A DNA stretch of 5,089 bases from Desulfobacterales bacterium (GTDB taxonomy: Bacteria; Desulfobacterota; Desulfobacteria; Desulfobacterales; JAHIVH01). The stretch spans positions 1-5,089 of the forward strand of contig JAGVHJ010000517.1 in the NCBI GenBank assembly GCA_020056645.1. The letters run 5' to 3'. How positions within the stretch are numbered: position 1 is the first letter of the stretch; each line of letters opens with the position of its first letter. Under the pieces are notes generated by a model that was given only the letters and a program-made list of their open reading frames with translations, had not been told where the DNA came from and ran no database searches. Made by a program: the position numbers and the translations under genes. Positions 1 to 5,089 of this stretch are shown here, piece by piece.

Positions 1-74
1 ATTTTAATCCTCGAAATACTTCTATGTATTCCTGCGGTTAAAATTTTCGCCTTCCTTGAACTCGAAAAAAAATC

Positions 75-103
75 TTGGTTTTCGTTCGGGCACTAGTTAT
101 AAA
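75..103 (+). promoter_or_regulatory. Weak sigma-70-like promoter candidate
   Basis: TTGGTT at 75-80 is followed after 17 bases by TATAAA at 98-103, which matches the -10 consensus at five of six positions; the -35 box matches poorly. A consensus TTGACA lies at 141-146 but has no good -10 at 16-18 bases (AGCAAT at 164-169 is the 17-base option). One of these may drive the operon. The choice is an inference and either could be chance in AT-rich DNA. Confidence 0.22.
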
Positions 104-141
104 ATTTGAACATCGCGTATCAGCCATTCCAAATATTTTGT

Positions 142-155
142 TGACAATTTTGTCA
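142..155. promoter_or_regulatory. 14-bp perfect palindrome, possible operator
   Basis: TGACAATTTTGTCA is a perfect inverted repeat: arms TGACAA (142-147) and TTGTCA (150-155) around TT. It overlaps the consensus -35 hexamer TTGACA (141-146) and lies about 200 bases upstream of the first gene. The size and symmetry suit a dimeric DNA-binding protein, and the position suits a regulator of the operon. It is too short and AT-rich to be a terminator. Function is inferred. Confidence 0.35.
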
Positions 156-258
156 GATACGATAGCAATAATCCCATACGATCAAATGGTTATCATTACC
201 CCTGAAATAAAAAAAAAGCAACTGAATCGGATACGCCGGATTGTTTGGGGCGCGATCA

Positions 259-310
259 CCATTGTCCCTGTTTCAGGAGGTCGGTTATTTTTTTAACAGG
301 GTCCCAATGG
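259..310 (+). promoter_or_regulatory. Leader hairpin with Shine-Dalgarno in the loop and an ATG in the 3' arm
   Basis: Two pairs of complementary segments nest here: CCATTG (259-264) with CAATGG (305-310), and CCCTGTT (266-272) with AACAGGG (295-301). They are separated by a 1x3 internal loop and can give 13 base pairs. The 22-base loop (273-294) contains a perfect AGGAGG (275-280) and a T7 run (288-294). The 3' arm contains the possible start codon ATG 307-309 and the AGGG (298-301) that would serve it. Folding would hide that start. The T run is in the loop, not after the stem, so it does not look like an intrinsic terminator. A role in translational control is an inference. Confidence 0.4.
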
Positions 311-345
311 ATGCAACCCTTAAAGTAAAAAAAGGGTATAGTGGT

Positions 346-2037
346 ATGCCCAAAATATTAGCCATAGATGATATTCGTGAAAATCTTGATTTTTTATCGA
401 GTCTTCTCACGAGGCTCATCCCCAATTGCGCCATTCTCACGGAAGTTTCAGGCAAGTCGGGAATTAAAAAAGCATTCAGCGAACTGCCCGACACCATCCT
501 CCTTGATGTTAAAATGCCTGAAATGGATGGCTATGAGGTGTGCGATACGCTGAAAAAAAATGATCTGACCCGACACATCCCCATCATCATGCTCACCGGC
601 GCCAAGATGGGCCTGGCGGAGAAAATCAAGGGGCTTGACGCAGGGGCGGACGCCTTTATGACAAAACCCATTGAAGGTGCGGAACTCGTCGCCCAGATCA
701 ATGTGATGCTGCGGATCAGACATGCGGAAGCGTTGTTGAGAAGGGAGAAGGATCTGCTGGAAGGCATCGTTCAAAAACGGTCTCGGGCCTTGATGACAAT
801 GAGCGAATGCAATAAAGCCCTGGTCCGGGCCGCCGATGAGCATGAGTTTATCAACGAAATTTGCCGAATCATTGTTGAACAGGGCGGCTACCGCCTGGCG
901 TGGGTGGGGTTTGGCCTGAACGATGAGGCGAAATCGATTCAGCCGGCGGCCCAGTTCGGATATGAAAAGGGATACTTGGATACGCTTCATATCTCCTGGG
1001 CGGACACGGAGAGGGGGCGGGGGCCCATCGGAACCGCCATCCGCACAGGCAAACCCTGTGTGATTCAGCAGATTGTAACCAACATCCGCTATGCGCCGTG
1101 GCGGAATGAAGCGTTGAAGCGAGGGTACGCCGCCGTCATTTCGCTCCCACTCACCATCGATCAGGAGGTGATCGGGGCCTTGACCATCTATGCGGAAGAG
1201 CCCAACGCCTTCGACTCAAATGAAATCACCCTCCTGACCGAACTGTCGAGGGATCTCTCTTACGGCATCAAATCGATCCGGACCCAGGAGGAGAAGAACC
1301 GGGCTCAGGCCCATATCCATCTTCTGACACAGGACCTCATCAAGGCCCAGGAAATCGAGCGCCAGAGGATCGCACGGGATCTCCACGATCATGTGGCCCA
1401 GGATCTGGCCTCCTTAAAAATCTCCTGCGAAACCTTTTTCGGAAGCGAAAAAGAGATCACCAACGGCTTGAGACAAAAAATAGGAACCTTCACATCGGTT
1501 CTACAGAGTTCGATCGAGGCGGTAAGGAATCTTGCCTATGATCTTCAGCCGCCCCGCCTGGATCAGATCGGTCTTGTGCAAACCATCTATAATTATTGCC
1601 AGGACTTTTCTTTCAACCATGGGGTGAAGGTGGAACTCTTTTCAGCGGGTGTTGAGGATTTAACACTTGATTTTGATACGGAAATCAATATATATCGACT
1701 GATTCAGGAAGCCTTGAATAACATCAAGAAACACTCGGGAGCGACCCGTGCCGTCATTCGTTTTGTGGCTGCCTATCCGGATTTGATTCTTCGAATAGAA
1801 GATAACGGAAAGGGCTTTGACGTGAGGAAAACCATCCAGGAAACGCTCACGAGAAAACGAATGGGATTAAGAAACATGGAAGAGAGGGCCCATATTCTAA
1901 AAGGGAGCTTTTCCATTCAGTCAAAACGGAGAGAAGGGACCCGCATCCTGATAAAAATTCCTGTCAACCAGAGAGATCCGGCGGACGACGTGAAGGGTAA
2001 AGAAAAAGAAGGCCAGTTGATGGATCATCATGCATAA
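346..2037 (+). CDS. Receiver-GAF-HisKA_3 sensor histidine kinase
   Basis: Probable cytoplasmic hybrid signalling kinase of 563 residues. The receiver domain (about 1-120) has the acidic pair D8/D9, phospho-acceptor D54 in the LLDVKMPEMDG stretch, T84 and K107, so it looks active. A charged helical linker leads to a GAF domain (about 155-312). A second helix leads to the NarX/DegS-type H-box (RIARDLHDHVAQDL, phospho-accepting H347). The ATPase domain follows, with an N-box (EALNN, N458/N459), G1 (DNGKGFD, 486-492) and G2 (MGLRNM, 506-511). No transmembrane segment is visible, so the input is probably intracellular or comes by phosphotransfer to D54. HisKA_3 kinases normally phosphorylate LuxR/NarL-type regulators, and none is present here. 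Start: ATG 346 gives the usual MPKILAIDD receiver opening with AAAGGG (331-336) nine bases upstream. ATG 307 is an in-frame alternative adding 13 residues, with AGGG five bases upstream. The 3' end overlaps the PilZ gene by 8 bp. The GAF ligand cannot be read from sequence. Confidence 0.93.
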   Translation: MPKILAIDDIRENLDFLSSLLTRLIPNCAILTEVSGKSGIKKAFSELPDTILLDVKMPEMDGYEVCDTLKKNDLTRHIPIIMLTGAKMGLAEKIKGLDAGADAFMTKPIEGAELVAQINVMLRIRHAEALLRREKDLLEGIVQKRSRALMTMSECNKALVRAADEHEFINEICRIIVEQGGYRLAWVGFGLNDEAKSIQPAAQFGYEKGYLDTLHISWADTERGRGPIGTAIRTGKPCVIQQIVTNIRYAPWRNEALKRGYAAVISLPLTIDQEVIGALTIYAEEPNAFDSNEITLLTELSRDLSYGIKSIRTQEEKNRAQAHIHLLTQDLIKAQEIERQRIARDLHDHVAQDLASLKISCETFFGSEKEITNGLRQKIGTFTSVLQSSIEAVRNLAYDLQPPRLDQIGLVQTIYNYCQDFSFNHGVKVELFSAGVEDLTLDFDTEINIYRLIQEALNNIKKHSGATRAVIRFVAAYPDLILRIEDNGKGFDVRKTIQETLTRKRMGLRNMEERAHILKGSFSIQSKRREGTRILIKIPVNQRDPADDVKGKEKEGQLMDHHA

Positions 2038-2401
2038 TCAAGAGCAGGAAAGACGGAAGGAACAACGGTTCTTGGCGAAAAGGGGGGCCGTTGCCCTCAT
2101 GGAGTCCATCCACAGCAAATTGGGCCAGGTTGAGGATGTCAGCATGGGCGGGTTATCCTTCCGTTATATGCAGCTTAAAAAAGAATCGGCCCTTTTCGAC
2201 GCCGTCCATCTTTTTTTTCCGCGGTACGATTTTTTCATCAAGCAGATTCCCATGAGAGTGGTCACCGATATCGAGGAGTTGAATCAATCGCCCTTCCAGA
2301 CAATCACCATGCGGCGATGCGGAATTCAATTTCTGGAGCTTTCAACGGCTCTCCGCACGGAGCTTGATTTTTTTTTAAAAAACTATACGGTAACCAAATA
2401 A
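2030..2401 (+). CDS. Small PilZ-domain protein, probable c-di-GMP receptor
   Basis: A single-domain PilZ protein of 123 residues. Both c-di-GMP-binding elements are visible: the N-terminal RxxxR (R9-K-E-Q-R13, in ERRKEQRF) and the downstream D/NxSxxG motif (D36-V-S38-M-G-G41). The C-terminal strand region (RRCGIQFLELS) is typical of PilZ barrels. It has no signal peptide or extra domain, so it probably acts in the cytoplasm as an adaptor that changes partner when the nucleotide is bound. The start is well fixed: an in-frame TGA at 2018-2020 leaves ATG 2030 as the first start, inside the last codons of the kinase gene. No good Shine-Dalgarno precedes it, so translation is probably coupled to the kinase. 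The gene contains T8 (2211-2218) and T9 (2368-2376) runs. Assignment is confident; the pathway controlled is unknown. Confidence 0.88.
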   Translation: MHNQEQERRKEQRFLAKRGAVALMESIHSKLGQVEDVSMGGLSFRYMQLKKESALFDAVHLFFPRYDFFIKQIPMRVVTDIEELNQSPFQTITMRRCGIQFLELSTALRTELDFFLKNYTVTK

Positions 2402-2442
2402 GCGCCTGTCAAATTATAGAAACCAGGGAAATCGATTCAAAT

Positions 2443-3651
2443 TTGTTAATCCGGAAACACATCCCATACCGCCTAAGAACCCTCACCCTGATATTGGGGA
2501 GCCTTTTCTTCCTTAATCTCCCTGCTTATGGATTGGAATCAGAATCCGAAAAACCGGATCAGGGACCAAGGATTGTATGCGAGCACTGCGGCAAACCCAT
2601 TTACGCCAAGTATGTCAGATCGGACAACCGGTTTTTCCATCCCCACTGTTTTAAATGCGACCGGTGCGACCAGGTGATCGCCACCGCTTACAAGGCCGAC
2701 GGAAACCGTTTTTTTCATGCCGCGTGCTTTAAGGAGATGAAAGGGCTCGTGTGTGATCATTGCGGTCAGCTGCTTGATGAGACGTGGACGGTCTACCAGG
2801 GGAAAAAGTACCACCCCGAGTGTTTCAAAAAGGGTGTGCAACCCCGATGCGCCCTGTGCGGCATGACGATTTCGGGGGACTATACGGAAGATGCGGAGGG
2901 GCGCTATCATATGGCCTGCTATAAGGCCCGCAAACTTCCCCGGTGCAGCGTTTGCGACCATCCCATTGAAGGGAACTATATTCAGGATGTTTGGGGCCAC
3001 ATATCCCACGATAGCCACAAAGGCAAGCATTACACGCTTTGCAGTTCCTGCTCCATCATCATCTCGGATAAAACCTCCAAGGGGAGCTTCGAGTACAGTG
3101 ACGGCAGAGTGATTTGCGGCATCTGCCGGGAATCTGCGGTGTTTCATATGGCAGTGGCTGAAGAGCTGTTGATGGAGGTGACGCAGATCCTTCTGGCAAA
3201 GGGCCTCTCTCCGCTGCCGGCAGGGATCACGGTCAGTCTGGTGGATTTAAAAACCCTCATGAATAAGGCGGGCACCCTGAGGAAAAGCACCAAGGGCCTT
3301 ACAAAAATATCCACCAACACGATCGGCTCGTTCAAACTCTATTCAAGAACCGATATCTATATTTTACACGGCCTGCCGCGGACCGAATTCCGAGGGGTTC
3401 TCGCCCATGAACTCCTTCATGTGCTTTTGGATGCGTGGGGGGTATTCATGAGCGAGGAGGAAACAGAAGGATTTTGTAACCTTGGCTCTCGCCTGGTCTA
3501 TCAGAATGATCCATCGTCCCTTGCCAAAATCCTCTTGGATAACCTGGAAATAGACCCGGACCCTGTGTATGGCGAGGGGTACAGGCGCATGTTGAAAAAG
3601 TTGACGGCAAACGGCTGGGAAAACCTTCTGATCGAGGTGAGAAACCAATGA
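2443..3651 (+). CDS. Exported LIM-domain protein with DA1-like HExxH peptidase domain
   Basis: A 402-residue protein. Residues 1-30 form a Sec signal peptide: basic start (R4, K5, R10, R12), hydrophobic core about 13-27, likely cleavage after A28-Y-G30. Next come zinc-binding modules. LIM1 has C46, C49, H66, C69, C72, C75, H92 and C95. A second pair of fingers has C104, C107, H124, C127, C136, C139, H156 and C159. A LIM-like unit has C168, C171, several His (186-196), C200, C203, C225 and C228. The C-terminal domain carries HELLH (H322, E323, H326) and a likely third zinc ligand E342 in TEGFCN. The DGRxxCxxCxxSAV stretch, IxILxGLPR and the HExxH-x15-E layout match, from memory, the plant DA1 peptidase family. 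Plant DA1 is activated by ubiquitin; here no ubiquitin-interacting motif is visible and the protein is exported, so its activator and substrate are unknown. TTG 2443 is the only usable start giving a full signal peptide; AGGGA (2425-2429) is 13 bases upstream, rather far. The 3' end overlaps the next gene by ATGA. Confidence 0.88.
   Translation: MLIRKHIPYRLRTLTLILGSLFFLNLPAYGLESESEKPDQGPRIVCEHCGKPIYAKYVRSDNRFFHPHCFKCDRCDQVIATAYKADGNRFFHAACFKEMKGLVCDHCGQLLDETWTVYQGKKYHPECFKKGVQPRCALCGMTISGDYTEDAEGRYHMACYKARKLPRCSVCDHPIEGNYIQDVWGHISHDSHKGKHYTLCSSCSIIISDKTSKGSFEYSDGRVICGICRESAVFHMAVAEELLMEVTQILLAKGLSPLPAGITVSLVDLKTLMNKAGTLRKSTKGLTKISTNTIGSFKLYSRTDIYILHGLPRTEFRGVLAHELLHVLLDAWGVFMSEEETEGFCNLGSRLVYQNDPSSLAKILLDNLEIDPDPVYGEGYRRMLKKLTANGWENLLIEVRNQ
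3635..3640 (+). promoter_or_regulatory. Ribosome binding site that fixes the ATG 3648 start
   Basis: AGGTGA (within GAGGTGAG) lies seven bases before ATG 3648, inside the last codons of the LIM/peptidase gene. It is the best-placed Shine-Dalgarno in the window. It supports translation from 3648 through the ATGA stop-start overlap. The competing ATG 3664, in another frame, has no such site. Confidence 0.65.
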
Positions 3652-5089
3652 TACCGTCAAACGATGAAACCTATTCCCTTTGCGGTGGCCCTGGTTACAT
3701 CCTTTTTATCCTCTTTTTTTTTACTCTCATCCTGTTTGAAACGCCGGGTTGCAGCAAAAGCGCCGATGAAAAAAAGGTCTGCCGTCTGGTGGATTCGGCG
3801 GTGGACGGCATGGAATACATCGTGGAGGGCGGACGGGGTCTCACCAAGAAAGGAGAATTCGAATATCATGAAGGCGACACCGTTTCCTTTTACGTGGGTG
3901 GCATAAAGATCGGGCGAACGATTCCCTGCAAGGAGATCCTTTCCATCGTCGACCTGGGGCCCTCCGGCAATTCATCCCCCGACAACCGGAGTGTCATCAA
4001 TATGGCCCGATTCCTCCAGTCCATCGATGACGACGGCGTTCCCGATAACGGGATCACCATCACGCCGGATCTCCGGGCCCAAATACAACAACTGGGAATA
4101 TCCGCCATTGATTTTTCCCAGACCGAGGATGATTTCAGTAAAGACATTCAGGTTCTGGCGATTATGCGAAAACTGACGGAGATAACCGCTCCCTGGCGGC
4201 CCTTCACCCGGTATCCGGAAGGGAGTTATGTGAATCCCGCCGAACATGTTCTGCAAGAAAATAGCGATAGCGCCCTCTACGTGTTTAAAGCCGTAAAACC
4301 GCCGGGAACGAATGCTTCCGGGGAGTATGAACCCCTCTTTCATCTTTCGACTTCCGCAGAAATTGAAGGCTGGATCAAGGAGACCTATGCCATCGAAACC
4401 CTTCCCTTGAAGGAAGGCGACAAAGGCTATCAGGCGTATGCGTATTACAAAGAGACCATCATCACTGACAATGGAGAAACCTACTGGCGGGATTCGGAAA
4501 TCTACTGGCAAAAGTCCAGGCGCGATATCGTGTCCGGAGAGAAGGCCCTCTCCCACCTGCGAAAAACACTGGCTGCGTACAACCTCTCCTCCATCATCTT
4601 CATCAACCTGGGAGACGGCCTCACCGCCGGTGCGCAAAACGGCGAGTCGCTGATTCACGAAAACACCCAGAAACACTCATGGCCCGCCATGGTCGCCTCT
4701 AAACTCGAAAAGGCGTCGAGTCTGGTCTGGAGCAACCCCCTGATCCGTTATGACACATTGAATGGCGCCGGCTCAACCGCGTCGGGTTATGAACTTCTCA
4801 ATGATTTGAATCTTCCCTACAACGTGGCCGTGGATGGCGCGACAACAGAAAGCCTCATATCTCAGGCCTATGAAAGCTTTTATATGGCGGCCATCTATCA
4901 ACCCTTCAACGCCATCTTCGCGGCGGAAGGGGACGCGGGCGTCCTCACGCAGCTTCAGGCCGCCATATCTCTTGCATCCCTCCATCCTGGAAGGGAAAAA
5001 ATCATCACTCTCTGGATTGGGATGAACGATATCTATGAAAGGATTCGGATAGAGGCGGGAGGAAAACTATCCAGCGACTCCCTGAAAAC
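3648..5089 (+). CDS. Probable envelope lipoprotein with SGNH/GDSL-like domain, partial at 3' end
   Basis: This frame is open from ATG 3648 to the window edge (480 full codons, no stop), so the C-terminus is missing. Residues 17-30 are strongly hydrophobic and end at T-P-G-C35 followed by SKSADEKK, which looks like a lipoprotein junction, although the lipobox is not classical and the N-terminus lacks positive charge. Residues about 44-145 (RLVDSAVDGMEY, GEFEYHEGDTVSF, ARFLQSIDDDGVPDNGITI) resemble a module found at the N-terminus of many proteobacterial secreted lipoproteins, just after the lipid anchor. A middle part (about 150-310) is not recognised. From about 315 an SGNH hydrolase fold begins: block I reads GDGLTAG (322-328), block II NVAVDGAT (G397), block III WIGMND (N460). 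The block V Asp/His would lie beyond the window. The catalytic Ser of block I is replaced by Gly324, so hydrolase activity is doubtful. It is translated directly after the LIM/peptidase gene. A T9 run at 3714-3722 raises doubt about the signal-peptide frame. Confidence 0.82.
   Translation, partial: MIPSNDETYSLCGGPGYILFILFFFTLILFETPGCSKSADEKKVCRLVDSAVDGMEYIVEGGRGLTKKGEFEYHEGDTVSFYVGGIKIGRTIPCKEILSIVDLGPSGNSSPDNRSVINMARFLQSIDDDGVPDNGITITPDLRAQIQQLGISAIDFSQTEDDFSKDIQVLAIMRKLTEITAPWRPFTRYPEGSYVNPAEHVLQENSDSALYVFKAVKPPGTNASGEYEPLFHLSTSAEIEGWIKETYAIETLPLKEGDKGYQAYAYYKETIITDNGETYWRDSEIYWQKSRRDIVSGEKALSHLRKTLAAYNLSSIIFINLGDGLTAGAQNGESLIHENTQKHSWPAMVASKLEKASSLVWSNPLIRYDTLNGAGSTASGYELLNDLNLPYNVAVDGATTESLISQAYESFYMAAIYQPFNAIFAAEGDAGVLTQLQAAISLASLHPGREKIITLWIGMNDIYERIRIEAGGKLSSDSLK
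3714..3722. repeat. T9 homopolymer in the signal-peptide region
   Basis: Nine consecutive T bases encode FFF in the hydrophobic segment of the SGNH-like protein. With nine, ATG 3648 is in frame with the body. With ten, ATG 3664 would be in frame and would supply an N-terminus starting MKPIPFAVALVTSFLSSFF, a more usual signal peptide. The run is a plausible site for slippage or a base-count error. Confidence 0.6.

Larger units (their letters stand above)
1..240. other. AT-rich leader without a convincing gene
   Basis: This stretch is clearly richer in A and T than the coding part of the window, and I see no reading frame in it with a ribosome binding site, recognisable motif or normal codon use. 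A 73-codon TTG-started frame (75-296) exists but looks like chance. The stretch probably holds the promoter and the 5' untranslated leader of the downstream operon. No tRNA, CRISPR or insertion-sequence end is visible. Confidence 0.6.

Noticed and set aside
15..30. Short inverted repeat AATAC/GTATT near the window start
   Set aside because: Five AT-rich base pairs with a six-base loop are too weak for a terminator or operator claim.
63..84. CGAAAA/TTTTCG inverted repeat
   Set aside because: The stem is six pairs, mostly A-T, around a ten-base loop and without a following T run; it is expected by chance in this composition.
75..296. 73-codon TTG-started plus-strand frame in the leader
   Set aside because: It has no ribosome binding site or recognisable motif, lies in AT-rich DNA, and ends inside the loop of the leader hairpin.
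448..990. 180-codon minus-strand frame inside the kinase gene
   Set aside because: It lies entirely antisense to a well-identified receiver-GAF region; it shows no domain features and is a by-product of the codon pattern.
2402..2442. Gap between the PilZ and LIM/peptidase genes
   Set aside because: I checked it for a terminator or promoter. No hairpin with a T run and no convincing -35/-10 pair is present, so it is treated as an intra-operon spacer.
2539..3147. 202-codon minus-strand frame opposite the LIM modules
   Set aside because: The plus strand has clear zinc-ligand spacing in this region; the antisense frame has no recognisable motifs.
3664..3906. 80-codon plus-strand frame beginning with a lipoprotein-like signal peptide
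   Set aside because: As a separate gene it is unlikely, since after residue 24 it becomes Trp/Arg-rich without domain features and has no ribosome binding site. It is kept only as evidence for the possible frame problem at the T9 run.
3972..4676. 234-codon minus-strand frame opposite the SGNH-like gene
   Set aside because: The plus strand is open throughout with recognisable motifs (FLQSIDDDG, GDGLTAG); the antisense frame is a shadow.

Overview
The window reads as part of a bacterial chromosome, most likely from a Gram-negative Desulfobacterota-type (deltaproteobacterial) organism. That placement is an inference. It rests on the receiver-GAF-histidine kinase architecture, a stand-alone PilZ protein, and a lipoprotein-type secreted SGNH protein with an N-terminal module of the kind common in proteobacterial envelope lipoproteins. 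No marker gene fixes the taxon.

Layout: bases 1 to about 306 are an AT-rich leader with no convincing gene. It holds a weak promoter candidate, a 14-bp perfect palindrome (142-155) and a bipartite inverted repeat (259-310) whose loop carries a perfect AGGAGG. Four plus-strand genes follow, tightly packed. They are a receiver-GAF-HisKA_3/HATPase sensor kinase (346-2037, possibly from 307); a small PilZ c-di-GMP-binding-type protein (2030-2401, overlapping the kinase by 8 bp); an exported protein with LIM-type zinc modules and a C-terminal DA1-like HExxH metallopeptidase domain (2443-3651, TTG start); and the first 480 codons of a probable envelope-anchored SGNH/GDSL-like protein (3648 to beyond 5089, joined to the previous gene by an ATGA overlap).

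The spacing (8-bp overlap, 41-bp gap, 4-bp overlap) and the lack of any terminator-like hairpin between genes suggest one transcription unit. In a working model the first two genes are cytoplasmic signalling parts (phosphotransfer and c-di-GMP sensing), and the last two act outside the cytoplasm (a zinc peptidase and a surface or periplasmic SGNH-fold protein). The functional link between the two halves is inferred from gene order only.

The most unusual item is the LIM/DA1-like protein. It has the overall plan of the plant ubiquitin-activated peptidase DA1 (LIM, LIM-like, peptidase) but carries a Sec signal peptide and no recognisable ubiquitin-interacting motif. Its co-translated neighbour has a second oddity: the catalytic serine position of the SGNH block I motif reads Gly (GDGLTAG instead of GDSLTAG). 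The signal-peptide region of that neighbour also contains a T9 run, and changing its length would bring a better-looking signal peptide from another frame into register.
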